A stretch of 64,000 nucleotides of DNA from Gracilariopsis chorda (Eukaryota > Rhodophyta > Florideophyceae > Gracilariales > Gracilariaceae): assembly GCA_003194525.1 (NCBI GenBank), contig NBIV01000119.1:124001-188000 (forward strand), read 5' to 3'. Numbering within the stretch: position 1 is the first letter of the stretch; each line of letters opens with the position of its first letter. Below the pieces are notes generated by a model, which saw nothing but the letters and a program-made list of their open reading frames with translations, did no database searches and was not told the DNA's origin. The translations under genes were made by a program, and so were the position numbers. Positions 50,015 through 60,736 of the stretch are shown piece after piece.

Positions 50015-50902
50015 GTGTCAATGCTACTGCTCTGGTTCACTGCTCATGTCAATCGCAGTAAATGATGGCTCAATTCCAAAGTTGGTGAACGCTTCAATGA
50101 CTCTTGCAACTGCAATGCAGTTCGCTATAGATTCAACCCTCCATTCATTAACTCTCACGATTGTCTGTAATGAGGCTCCGTTTCATTTGTCCCCTTCGCC
50201 ATACAAGCATCTCCTGCGAACAATGTTTGGTTTACCAATACAGACGAGCTACGGGATTTATCGAAGAGTCAAGTTGAGTACGATATCTAGAATTACTACC
50301 TACATGCTTAGCTAGGGAGTTTGTCGCAAGGACTTCACTTGTACGCGCACAGTACCAGGAGTAGGTAACCCTTAGTCGCAGAAGGCTACCAAAGGTACCT
50401 TCATAGCCTTAGGTAGGGCTATACTGCAGCGCAGCGGCGATTGTACACGAAGGTAGAGGTAGAGTCTACTGCTACCGTTTACCAAGTTTAGCGTCGCACA
50501 AAGGCAGCAATTCTAACCCTTTTCCTCTTACCGACGGTACGATTTTCAATCTCAGAAAACATGAACACCATTTGTCGCTTCCGCCCCTTCTTACGCCCCA
50601 AGTTGTTCCCCGAGCTGAAGAGATGACAGTTTTCGGCGGTACGACACTTAGAAACCCTATAGCGGATCTTGAACACCGCCTTCCACGATATACAAGGTGC
50701 CCCGCAAGAGGCACGCCACACACTCAGACAAACCAAGGAGCGAAGTAGAGCGGAGAGGAAGTTGGTTTCAAATATGATATCCGATTGCAGCTCAAATTTT
50801 TTTCCATCTTGACGAAAAATGTGAGCGGAAAAAAACATGCAGAACAATGTAGATAAACGCTGCAGGATTGCCAGAGTTTTCTTCACGTGGAATTCCATGA
50901 GT
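50015..50902. other. intergenic region with one uncertain ORF
   Basis: A 136-codon minus-strand ORF (50488-50898, MEFHVKKTLAILQRLS, basic C-terminus) begins 4 bp after the Tic22 stop and is more likely Tic22 3' UTR than a gene. An imperfect palindrome around gtaacccttag (50366-50420) precedes it. Confidence 0.35.
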
Positions 50903-51883
50903 TTACTTCGAAATAGTTGTTCTTAACCTATTGAGCGAATCGTTGAGCGGGACAAATACAACGCGACTCAGTTTTGGATTTGAACCAGCCCTGATTTCTT
51001 TGATCGTCTGCTTCAAATCAATTATTCTTAAATCCTTCAGGTCAAGAGCCGCAGAAGGGTCTTTTTTCTTGAGATCTTTGATTGTTTCGTCAAGGGTCTC
51101 CTTCTCAAAGAATAATGGGTATACTGGGGGATCATCCTTGGAGTCCTTGACAGCAAGCCCATCTATGTAAAAAATGGGAACCCCGTTCTCGCCGAAGCTC
51201 TTCTGAAAATCACCGTTGGTGATATCTTTTGCGAGAGCGGCTTCGTGATCATCTGGAAAAATTTCAAACTTCTCTGGAACTGACTTTGCCGAACCTATTC
51301 GAGTGTCCAAGAACTTGATGGCCTCATTCAGACCTATTGCGAGGACTTTCGCGTCCTCATTTTGCTCTTTCACTTGCTCGAGGTACTTCTCTGCGTCGGC
51401 GGGCTGAACAAAAAAGTAACCACGCCGCAAACGCCCATCATCGGTTTCTGAGAGAAACGGGCGCCCTGTGCTATCTGTTACAGTGAAAACAGGAATCTTT
51501 CTCAATTTCGCATCAAGCAGAGTGTCGACGCTTTTATTTCCGCCCACCGCGGTGACGAGAGGCTGAACGGTAGAAAAGAGAATTCCTCCGATCAAGAGGG
51601 CTCCTATTAATTTCACAGCAGGGCTCGTCGAACTGGAACCTCGAGCCGTCGGACAAATCCTTTTCATGAAATCGACCTCTGTTCCAGGATTGAAGCGATA
51701 TAAACGTGATCGTTCATTCTTCTTCACAAGTGTCAGTGGCTGATCCTGTTGGTTCTTACTTCGCCTTTGCACGTGCGATGGTCTCCTGCTAGAACCGAGA
51801 GGAAAAACAGGAGATAGAAAGAAGCAAGCTCGCGAAATAAGGCTGTGCGGAGTTGGAAATATTTCCAGACCGTTTCTTTTCAT
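50903..51883 (-). CDS. TIC22: Tic22-like plastid protein-import component
   Basis: 326 aa from the ATG at 51883. A Ser/Arg-rich leader of about 85 residues with no acidic patch looks like a plastid transit peptide. A hydrophobic segment (AVKLIGALLIGGILFSTVQP) follows. The mature domain has the Tic22 pattern LRKIPVFTVTDSTGRPFL, GYFFVQPADAEKYLEQVKEQ, VLAIGLNEAIKFLD and GVPIFYIDGLAVKD. Tic22 proteins act in the intermembrane space during import of nuclear-encoded plastid proteins. No intron or frameshift is seen. ATG 51883 is the first in frame. Confidence 0.9.
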   Translation of the reverse strand: MKRNGLEIFPTPHSLISRACFFLSPVFPLGSSRRPSHVQRRSKNQQDQPLTLVKKNERSRLYRFNPGTEVDFMKRICPTARGSSSTSPAVKLIGALLIGGILFSTVQPLVTAVGGNKSVDTLLDAKLRKIPVFTVTDSTGRPFLSETDDGRLRRGYFFVQPADAEKYLEQVKEQNEDAKVLAIGLNEAIKFLDTRIGSAKSVPEKFEIFPDDHEAALAKDITNGDFQKSFGENGVPIFYIDGLAVKDSKDDPPVYPLFFEKETLDETIKDLKKKDPSAALDLKDLRIIDLKQTIKEIRAGSNPKLSRVVFVPLNDSLNRLRTTISK

Positions 51884-52814
51884 GATCGTCGATCTCTACA
51901 ACAGCACTTCCAGAGGATATTTTTGCTGGTAGTTGGGAATACGGCTTAGGAAAAAGCATGAACCAAAGCAAGAACGCAGGCGGCGCTTTCTCCGTTTCAA
52001 GTTAGTGGATATGCGCTTGGTATTCTGATAACACAGTCCAGAGAACGTGTATAGAAAGGGGGGTTAAGGGTTAGGCGCAGAACAACCCCTATCACAGTTT
52101 CGGTATTACAGGGACATGAATCTGCACACACGGAAGAATACGCAACAATTTTTGCGCAACAACGAACGACGTGCCTTTCAGCTATCTATGGGTTCACGGT
52201 CTAACCTTCTAAAACTGCCGTTGCTACAGTACAACGGTGAGGGACGCTAGCCTTCTACAGACTCCTTGTTATTGGACTTACAATGAAATTTCTGGAAAAC
52301 ATGATCTCCATCTCCAGGTGACGAGATCGTGCCCTGCTGTATAACCCTTATCCCAAACTGACCCGTTTGGTGAAATGGTTTGCAGCCCGCAAGATTAACA
52401 CCAGAAGGTTAGGAAGGCTACTTTCGTTGACCATGCGAAGAATAGTCTATCGTTTCTTTGATTCTGCGTTGAGACATAGGGCGTATCTATATCCCTTCCA
52501 TCTCTTAGTGCCCTTCCGTAGCCTATCTTCCCACCACTCAAGCAGTTTGTGAGTGAGAAGCGAAGTACAAGTCTCAGCTGGTGAAGAGGCAGGCAGTTCC
52601 AACGCCTGATGCGAAAGGGACCGTGGTAAGCGTTTATCTCAACAGCTAATAGGGTTGGTTACCTGTACGCTTGACACGTCATTTCAGCTCAACGACATCT
52701 TTGAACGCATAACCTCGCATCCCAATCCTAAGAAGCCTAGGCAAAAGTGTATCTACTTTTTGGATACTTGATAGTACAGTGAATCCGTACGTCACATTAG
52801 GCAAGAGCTCATTC
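51884..52814. other. intergenic region between divergent Tic22 and pentapeptide genes
   Basis: A shared upstream region for two plastid-protein genes. It contains taagggttagg at 52065-52075 and taaccctta near 52342. No gene is supported; ORF 52367-52552 has no features. Confidence 0.4.
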
Positions 52815-53613
52815 ATGGCGAACTTAGCATTTATGGTCTCTGCAGGAGTATCCGTCCAGGATGCCGGGAAAAGCATTCCACACGTTTCTTCTCGCAGAAA
52901 TCATGATTGGTCTCTTTTTTGGCAGTCTTTGGGCAGAACAGCTGCCGTAGCAGCGATTTCGACAGCTTTGATGGTTCCGGGAACGGTCAGTGCTCTAGAA
53001 ACACCGCTCGTTTTCGATCACGATCAAAGTCTCGTTGGAGCAAACTTCTCAAATCGTTCGGACTTGAGAGGTGCGATTTTCTCGAAGTCAAACTGCAAGT
53101 TTGCGTCTTTCGAAGGGTCAGATTTGACAAACGCACAACTTGATGATGCAAATGTAAGGTGTATTATATATTCAATATCTCAAAGACTGTATGCACCAAT
53201 ATGTACCCACCTGTTTTCAACGGTTCAAGGGTACAAAGATCCAAGCTTCCCCGAATCTAACATTGCTTTTCTGTGCTACTAACTTTGCGATAGTTCCAAG
53301 AGGCAAACCTTCAAGGTGCGGTTGCTGTGAACGCGATGGCCACGAAGGCAAAGTTCCAGCGAGCTAACCTAAAGGATGTTGGTACGTGACTCACCTTAGC
53401 GAGCCGTTTTCCGCAGATATGCTAACTTTCGAGAAGACTTTACCAATGCGAACTTGATCAGCGCGCAGTTTGATGGCGCGGATATTGAGGGCGCGGACTT
53501 CACTGATAGTTTGTTGGACAGGGCAGTAACTCAGTCACTATGCAGGCGCGCTTCCGGTGTGAACAGCAAGACGGGTGTATCAACGGCAGAATCATTAATG
53601 TGCCCGGAATGAG
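52815..53613 (+). CDS. thylakoid-lumen pentapeptide-repeat protein, three exons
   Basis: Exons 52815-53153, 53294-53381 and 53437-53613. Intron 1 is gtaagg...tag (140 bp) with tactaac upstream of its end; intron 2 is gtacgt...aag (55 bp) with tgctaac. Splicing joins AQLDDAN to FQEANLQG and ANLKDV to DFTNANLISAQFDG, giving a continuous A(N/D)LXX pentapeptide array that reads through both junctions. The leader has a transit part plus a hydrophobic TAAVAAISTALMVPGTVSALE segment, typical of lumen targeting. The repeats should form a right-handed quadrilateral helix; the partner is unknown. Its last exon overlaps the end of the pseudouridine synthase on the other strand. Confidence 0.88.
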
Positions 53614-54916
53614 CCAAGCCTCGTCTAGGAGATGAGACAGCTTCGCGCTTCTTTTTTTGTTCGCGTCCTGTCTGACTCGACTTTCGTTCTTTGTGTCCAA
53701 AGCCCATTCTGGGCGAGGTACTTCAAACGACCATTCGCTAGATTCATACTTCAGTGCATGCAAATGAATATACATGGCATCTATGTTGACATTCTTGTCG
53801 TTTGTCACTTGCGGACAGTTCTTACAACACAGTTCTTCTCCTTCTTCAGTGCATGTCAGATGTCTACCATGCTGTTGATAAGAACGTCTAGACCATTCGC
53901 AAGCGAGATAGGTTTTTCGCATCATATTAATTGCTGCCTCATCTTTAAACGAGTCGTGAGTGAGCAGTAAAGCCGAACTTTCGAAGTCTCTGCTGACCTT
54001 CGATCTCTTTGAGGGTATTCTTTCGGTTGCATAGAGGGTATCGTTAATGATGGCATAGCCCAAGTGTGCAAGATGAACCCGGATTTGATGTGTTCGTCCT
54101 GTAATTGGCTTGCATTCAACTAGACTTGTACATTCTCGGTTGTTGTGTGAGATCTTGGAGAATTTAGTCGTTGCGTCTGCGCCCTTCTCACTAATTCCTG
54201 CTTTCATTGTCTTTTTGTCCCAATAGATTGGTTCTTTGCAATCTAGTTCCCCATTTGGAAAGATTCCGTTCACTTCCGCAATATACGTCTTCCGCACTTT
54301 ATGGTCCTTTATCTCTTTGGCGAATCGAGCTGCATATTCCGGGTTTTTGGCCATAATTACTAGGCCCGATGTTTCCTTGTCAAGTCTATGAACTGAGAAT
54401 AAATCTCCCATTCCATAGAAGGCTTTGAGAATGAACTGCAAACAATTCCGACGATATGTTCCACATGGATGTACGGGTACAGAGGGAGGTTTGGATACTA
54501 CCACGAAACCTTCGCGATCTACAGCGATGTGAATCCGCTCCGAAAGCACAGCTGACTCATGTCTATGCACGATGTGGATCACCTCCATTCCATCGTACCA
54601 AGCAGTGTTGATTCCAAGAGTTTGCCCTTTGCATAGAATTCGACCTCCGTCGAACTCTCGAGACCAATAAACTTCGTCTTTGTGGCTGAATTCGTCGCAG
54701 AACGTTTCGTACACTGTTTTGTTCTTCCACCTCGGCTTGTAGTAAGTTCTGAACTCAAAAAACATATGGGCGCACATACATCATCCCATCGAAAATGATG
54801 AAGTCATTCTTCTCAATGTACGCCAGATCTGATTCCGGCTTCTTCCGCATACTGGAAGCCCGCACCCTTTTGTTGTTTTGATTTCCACATTGATTATGCT
54901 TTCGCTTGCGGCCCAT
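53500..54916 (-). CDS. RluA/Rib2-type pseudouridine synthase, apparent 1-nt frameshift
   Basis: The catalytic domain is clear: LFSVHRLDKETSGLVIMAKN (catalytic Asp), VSKPPSVPVHPCGTYRRNCL, and CKPITGRTHQIRVHLAHLGY. It belongs to the RPUSD2/Pus8-Pus9 subgroup that modifies tRNA U32. The ORF from ATG 54777 is N-terminally short. One frame away, ATG 54916 gives MGRKRKHNQCGN...DGMMYVRPYVF, which then fits FEFRTYYKPRW of the main frame if one base of the A6 run (54757-54762) is removed. A sequencing indel or a real mutation at that run explains it. The 3' end overlaps exon 3 of the pentapeptide gene by 114 bp. Confidence 0.88.
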
Positions 54917-55652
54917 TGTCTTTCAAAAGAATTCAATCCTTCCTAAGAAGCTCTACATCACAGACTTAATATTTTCTTCCAGTACCTTTGCGAGAGTGAT
55001 CGAGACAGCTGCTTTACCGTTTGAGCGAGATCTCCTGTTGAATCCTTTGATAATACCTTCGATGAAAAAAGCGAGATGAGAGTGTGTATACGTACCGTTG
55101 CGACCTGAACCGGACTATGATGATTTCTGCTTCATTGTTGAAATTGGGGTAAGATTTTTGTGGGTTTTCAGGGGATTCGAGTGAGAGAGCCCAACAAGGC
55201 ACCAGAAGGAAGTCCTGCGTCAATGGACATGACGTCTTCACACAAGGTTCATGGTTTGATCGGCCTCAAGAGCAGGATATGTATTCCTGACAGCTTGCCA
55301 TATCGCCAATGCTCCTGATGCTTAACGGATTCCAGTATGTCTGCTGGAGCGCGCGAAAGTGTGGCACATCTATCTTCTTTTACATGTTAACATTTTGTAG
55401 CAAAGCTTTGCGGTTGAGATAGTCGGCATGGAGGGTTGTTAGAACTAGACGAACGGGATAAACGTGATGATTGCAAGGAATACAAGGAATAGAAGGCCAT
55501 GTGAAATACATGCATACACTCAATGGACAATGTCTGAGCTATCCAAACGTAGGGCAGATTCCCTTCGATATCGTATACGTATTGAGTGTGTTACGACCCT
55601 CCGTCCCTCACTTGCCAAGATACATGCATTCAGTTGATGAAGCAAAACGAGG
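54917..55652. other. intergenic region
   Basis: No supported gene between the pseudouridine synthase and the 847-aa protein gene. Short ORFs only (55014-55241). Confidence 0.4.
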
Positions 55653-58196
55653 TCAACAAAAGCGAGAGGATTCATCAAGTAAGCTAGATGAGAACGAGTC
55701 TTCAATGTACTCAAGGTGTTCCTCCAGCTTGCGGCGAAGGGCGTGACCAGTTAACTCAATATGCTTCCGCGCGGCGCCTGACTGGTCATCTCGTGAACGG
55801 GCTAGAATCACGGTCGTACCGCGTGTATGGGACTTCTTTGTCAAATGAATTGATAATAGTAGTGGTCTAGTCTGATCAGGGATCGGAACGGTAATCTTCA
55901 GCTTGTGGTTAGGTCTTCTTGCTACCACAGTTACTCCACATTCCGGGCAGTGCCGCACCAAAAGGATAAAAACGGTGTCCTGCGAGAGTTCCGAGTCGAA
56001 CTTCACGGCCATCTCCTGAGGCATATTGCGACGGATCTGACTGCCTCTATGAGAGTCAGTGCGATACATCCCCGTCGCACTGCGAAGTCCCTCTTCTATA
56101 GGTGCGCCTCGTTTTCTTCTTCTCCAAAAGTTTCGCACTAGCCTTCGACACTCTGATACGTCCTTGCATGCCAAAACTAGACCCTTTTTCCACCCTCTTG
56201 CACCAAACCTCTCCATCGCCGGCTCTTGCTGTTGCGATTCATCATCGTCGGAGGGGAAGTCATCAGGAATCAGCTCTCGTGGCAACATGTCCTTTTGCCT
56301 CTCTTTTACGCCAAATGAGAGGTCACTGAGGTGCCTTCGACTCAGACGTGATTCTTTGTCTGCTTCATAGGGTGTAATTTCAGGCCAGTCGTTTATAGGT
56401 TTTTCCGCTGAGCTCTGAGAGCGACCGACAGTTTGCAATGGTATGAGCTTATGCTGACGGTTCGGATGCAAGTCATTGCTTCGAACAATAGTAGAGTACT
56501 GGCCGTCTTCCAACTTCGTGAAATTTACACTTGATCGTTGGCGATTCTGAAAGAAGGATGTTCTTAAACCCCCAGATTCCGATGACGTTAGACGCTGATC
56601 GTGAGAACGGGCCTCTTGATCGTTCTTTGCGTCTTTGTGTCCCGACTTCTCTTGTTCAACGTCCAGGTTCACAATCACAGCTTCTTCATCTATTGGCTCT
56701 TCGGAATCCTTAGAATCAAATTCATCAAGGTTTTGCAACGCACATGCCGTCTTCTCCAAAGATTCGTGTGATGCATTCTTGGCTGAGCGGTCTAAATCCT
56801 CATCAGTATCGGAATTCGGTTTATCTCTCTTTTTTGCCATACTTTTATCTGACTTTACGGTCCGCATTGAGACAATCATCTTGTCACTGTCATAGTCTTC
56901 AACAACAGATATGGACTGATATGTTGTGGGTTGTGAGTTCTCAGAGACAGCGGGGGAGCGGGGCACTTCATGGGCCGCCTTCTCTGAAACTGAAGTCATG
57001 CACATAGCTTCAATAAGAGAATCACGGTTGTGGTAGGGATTTTCAAACCCGGCGCCGTTCTCTTTTGCAAAGGCCTCCGCGCAGGTTGCAGCAAATCGCT
57101 GAGAAGCCGGAAGAGGTGACGGAAGTAGGATGGGTGATTCCACTCTAGAGAATGGCTCGGTTTTCACTGTTGCGGGGCTTGAGGAAAGTGGTAGAAAGAG
57201 AGGGCTCAGTAAGTCGAATGAGGGCGGACCCGTTTCATCAGCAACTTCATCACGTGAAATGTCGTTATGGTTCGAACCATTTGTGTGCTCGGCTGAGTAC
57301 TGTGTGGAAACTACCACACTGGAAGAGGAAGCCGAGCTTTCTGAATCCTCAGTGTCCACTGTCTCAACATGAGTCACCACATCCTCAATGGGGGAACGAT
57401 TAAGTTGCGTCCCTGGCGCTTTCAATGATGGTTCCTCTAGATTCGGTGAAAGACATGGAGATTCCGGTAACCGCGGAGGTGAACGGAACGAACTGCGATG
57501 TCCCACAACGTTGTCGCATGCTTGCACATGTCTCGTTACCACTTGTCCGGCTTGAGAAGGATATTGAGAATGTGATAATTCAATCGCCAGTTCTTCGATA
57601 AGATTCCTGAGACCCATTTTCCGTGACTGCTCGGATGTCGAAGAACCATGGTGATGCGATGGTTTGTTTGTCGATCTTGAAAAGTCCTCTTCATAGATTT
57701 GTGACCTTGGGTTTGGCAACCTGGGAGTGCGCGGAGAACCATGGTGATACAACTCTAAGCTGGGAGACCGTGGAGTAATGTTACCATCCGAAGCAGGGTC
57801 CTCGCCAAGCAAGTTTAGCTCAGTTGCGCTCCCGTTCGAAGATTGAAGGTAGTTCGCAAGTCGCTGAAGCAAGCTGGCCACCTCGCTCAATGCAATGCAG
57901 ACAATTGACAGTAGAACGGAAGGTAGAACATGAAGAAAGAGAAGGCTGAGGTGACTAAGAAGCTTGTTTCTCTCTCCTTGCGAACAACCCGGCGGTGAAA
58001 CGGGGTCTGTGCGACGTGAGTGAGACGTGTCTGACGGAAACCTCTTTCGAACAAACCCTGGGAAGCTTTCTACTAAGTTGACGGGGGAACTTGGACTCGG
58101 TGTCCTTCTGCTCTCTTCTGAAACTGCCTTCGCTGACGATATAAGGGATACAGGAGTGTCCCACTCCGACGGGCGATGCAGCGGTGAACATGGCAT
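55653..58196 (-). CDS. large unknown protein with one hydrophobic segment
   Basis: 847 aa from the first ATG at 58196; the frame is open to 58295, so a further exon or start upstream is possible. After a Ser/Pro-rich N-terminus lies a hydrophobic stretch (LSLLFLHVLPSVLLSIVCIA) followed by SEVASLLQRLANYL, a likely membrane segment. The middle 500 residues are acidic and disordered. A basic patch (RNFWRRRKRGAPIEEG) precedes a folded C-terminal domain (MAVKFDSELSQDTVFILLVR, CPECGVTVVARRPNHKLKIT) of about 130 residues ending in a helix. I do not recognise the family. Function not assignable. Confidence 0.72.
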   Translation of the reverse strand: MPCSPLHRPSEWDTPVSLISSAKAVSEESRRTPSPSSPVNLVESFPGFVRKRFPSDTSHSRRTDPVSPPGCSQGERNKLLSHLSLLFLHVLPSVLLSIVCIALSEVASLLQRLANYLQSSNGSATELNLLGEDPASDGNITPRSPSLELYHHGSPRTPRLPNPRSQIYEEDFSRSTNKPSHHHGSSTSEQSRKMGLRNLIEELAIELSHSQYPSQAGQVVTRHVQACDNVVGHRSSFRSPPRLPESPCLSPNLEEPSLKAPGTQLNRSPIEDVVTHVETVDTEDSESSASSSSVVVSTQYSAEHTNGSNHNDISRDEVADETGPPSFDLLSPLFLPLSSSPATVKTEPFSRVESPILLPSPLPASQRFAATCAEAFAKENGAGFENPYHNRDSLIEAMCMTSVSEKAAHEVPRSPAVSENSQPTTYQSISVVEDYDSDKMIVSMRTVKSDKSMAKKRDKPNSDTDEDLDRSAKNASHESLEKTACALQNLDEFDSKDSEEPIDEEAVIVNLDVEQEKSGHKDAKNDQEARSHDQRLTSSESGGLRTSFFQNRQRSSVNFTKLEDGQYSTIVRSNDLHPNRQHKLIPLQTVGRSQSSAEKPINDWPEITPYEADKESRLSRRHLSDLSFGVKERQKDMLPRELIPDDFPSDDDESQQQEPAMERFGARGWKKGLVLACKDVSECRRLVRNFWRRRKRGAPIEEGLRSATGMYRTDSHRGSQIRRNMPQEMAVKFDSELSQDTVFILLVRHCPECGVTVVARRPNHKLKITVPIPDQTRPLLLSIHLTKKSHTRGTTVILARSRDDQSGAARKHIELTGHALRRKLEEHLEYIEDSFSSSLLDESSRFC

Positions 58197-59286
58197 CTCA
58201 GTAAGTGACGGCGCCTTCACAGAGGGGAATGGCACGTTGAGATATGAGTTTTCGTCTCGACTCCTATGGAAAGACGAGTTTGTCTCTGAGAACACGGTGG
58301 GAGCATATGAGCTCTATATGTATCTGAAGTCAAACCAAAGAACCGGGCTGACTTCAATCGGCGATAACAAGATAATGCTCTTTAACTGCGAAGGAAAGAA
58401 GATCATGGAAGTGGAAACCCGCTGCACTAAAAGGGATTTCCGTACACACAAGATTTGGGACATCCCCAAACAACAACGTGTTTATGAAAGGGGAGGACTG
58501 ATGTTCGCACTCCAACGCAAGATTGCTTACGTTTGCTCTCTGCAAAGCAATCGGCGATATTACTGGACAGATTCATTGTGACGTGATGCGTAGGTGAAGT
58601 AGTTGTGGTGGAAATGCTTGACTAACGAATTCAGCCCTCCAGAAGTGCGGCGCAGGAAACGTAGGCTTTGCTAGTGTGTTTGAACAGAAGGCCGACTTTG
58701 AGAGAGCCACGCGCCGGTGGGGATGCTGCAGATAAGCGGGACGGATGGTAAGTTTTCGGACTGCAACGATGCCTGCTGAGGGGACTAGAGATACGTGAAC
58801 GTGTTATCATACTTGCAGTTCGTCTCGACGGTCTCAAGACTCGCATCTCGCCTAAGGAGCGTAGCTACATCCTGCTTCAAGTCCCGTCTCGCCTGTCACG
58901 AGGGATTTTGAGACATTTTTCAGAAACAGGACGCTATGCCTGAAGGCTAGTGTCTATCCGCCCGGATGTAATGTTGCCAAATGATTATTTTTTGAAGGTT
59001 TTGAACCTTTCATACACGCGTCAGAAACGGTGTTTTTGAATCAAAAGTACGTTTTTGATATCAAAAAAGCCGGTTTTCTGAAGCTCTGTAGTAAATTAGC
59101 CATATTTCACAAGCACATCTCTATCAACCCATTTGGTTGTCTTAAGTTTCTGCTTCTCACCTAGCATAAACAACAGAAGCTTAGAATTTTTGCTATACAA
59201 AAACATGTTGCATAACTTATACGGACTACAAAAGGCAAAAAATTCCGATCAAAATAACTAAAATTAAACGTAAAGTTGATTGTTTT

Positions 59287-59320
59287 GACCTCATATGAGG
59301 TCAGCGGTCCGATAGACAAG
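59287..59320. repeat. dispersed repeat B, copy 2
   Basis: Perfect 16-bp palindrome GACCTCATATGAGGTC followed by agcggtccgatagacaag, related to 10296-10330. Confidence 0.5.
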
Positions 59321-59928
59321 TGTCGCTACTGTCGATCGTAAAATTGTGCAGTAGCACGAAAAAACTTTTCCCAGCCGAAGTGTGCCTAGCCTATGACCCA
59401 AAAAAAATCTCATAGGAAGGCCTCGTTCATGCCTTCATGAGCAGGCCTAGAGTGTTCTTGGCGCTCATGATCTGCGGCAGCTCACGTTGCAAGGCTTCAA
59501 GTTTCGTGTCGACTTGAGACAGCTCATCAAATCTCGATGAACCAATTATGGACGCAGATATTGGTATGAAGAAGTCTGCTGCCAGCCCCCTCCTATGCCT
59601 AATAGTGTATGTGAACTACATGTGAGGGGTTAGCAATCCCCCTCGCTACGAAGATAGTGTGGCCTTCGTATATCACCGCATGCAACGTTTCAATAGACGG
59701 GGCCCACTGGGCTTTGGAGTCAACCCTACCAAGGGTATTCTATCCCATCAAGTGCCACGATGGTCGACTGATGGACTAGTATAGAAGTTTGTCTCGTGTT
59801 GTTACAGGGTAGGGTATAGGGATAGCAGTGCTAACCCTTATCTTACCTTCGTGAAGTATGAAAATGTTGCAGAACGTCCTTAACAGAAGCCTTACATCGG
59901 GTACAGAAATAGAGACACCCCTTTTGTG

Positions 59929-59983
59929 CGATAAGTTCGGAATCTTGAAAACCACGAAGGTTTTCAAGATTCTGAACTTATCG
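59929..59983. repeat. 55-nt hairpin with 25-bp arms
   Basis: cgataagttcggaatcttga... (59929-59953) and its complement (59959-59983) differ at one position, with loop acgaa. Such a near-perfect foldback is compatible with a small-RNA precursor or a MITE core. Confidence 0.85.
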
Positions 59984-60736
59984 TTACTTATTACGTTACG
60001 TGTCTGTGAGACATCGTGGCAAGTGCTCTTTACAGTCTTCTTTGAACAATCAAACCTAATCGCAAATGTGTAAGATGAACGTATGTATTCCTGTTGGCCT
60101 CCTGCAACGCTTGGTTGTACACGGGATCGAAGGTGGTCGGCTACTGCTAGGAGTGGGATCTAATTACTATCCGCCCTGAAACTTGTAGATAAGGATTCTT
60201 AATGATGACCTTGGTTCCCGCGCAATATGACTTGCCCCTCCTTCGGAGAACCATGCGCTGTGGCGCTGCAGACATGGAGTCGCGTCGAGTCGAAGGGACA
60301 AACGCATAAATGGATTTGTTTCATGAAATAGGCGTTTCCGAACCGAAACGTAACTTCAACCGCATCGCGACGAACTCGATTACGGACAACGAAACCGTCA
60401 GGATGGCAAAGCCAAAGCAGTGGTTTTCACAATACCACACACATGACACTGTGTCAGATTATCTTCGGTATTCTCGAAGAAATTGAGAGAGTGTTTACTG
60501 GTACTGTTTCTGACCATAATGTTGTAATCAGTTATCTATTCGCCAAGAACAAGGAGGAACACGAGACCTGCATTTTTTTTACAGTTTACAATGTAGCTAT
60601 CAATGCTCCAGGTTGGCTTCTCTAGCTTTGTTACGTCAGGTAAATGACAAAGATCGTAGGTGTTTGCAGCCCATGTTCCTTCGATGATGGAGCAAAGTAG
60701 ACGACATAAGGCTTGCACACTCAGAAAAACATAGGC

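Larger units (their letters stand above)
58197..60736. other. 2.5-kb intergenic region
   Basis: No complete gene. Minus-strand 59430-59590 gives a 55-codon protein-like fragment (FFIPISASIIGSSRFDELSQ ... MSAKNTLGLLMKA) that may be a gene remnant. Also holds dispersed repeat B copy 2 (59287), a strong hairpin (59929-59983) and ctaaccctta words near 59630 and 59830. Confidence 0.4.

Noticed and set aside
50488..50898. 136-aa ORF immediately after Tic22
   Set aside because: Four bases from the Tic22 stop, no domain, likely 3' untranslated sequence.
58027..58581. 184-aa plus-strand ORF
   Set aside because: Mostly antisense to the 847-aa protein's N-terminus; no coding signature.
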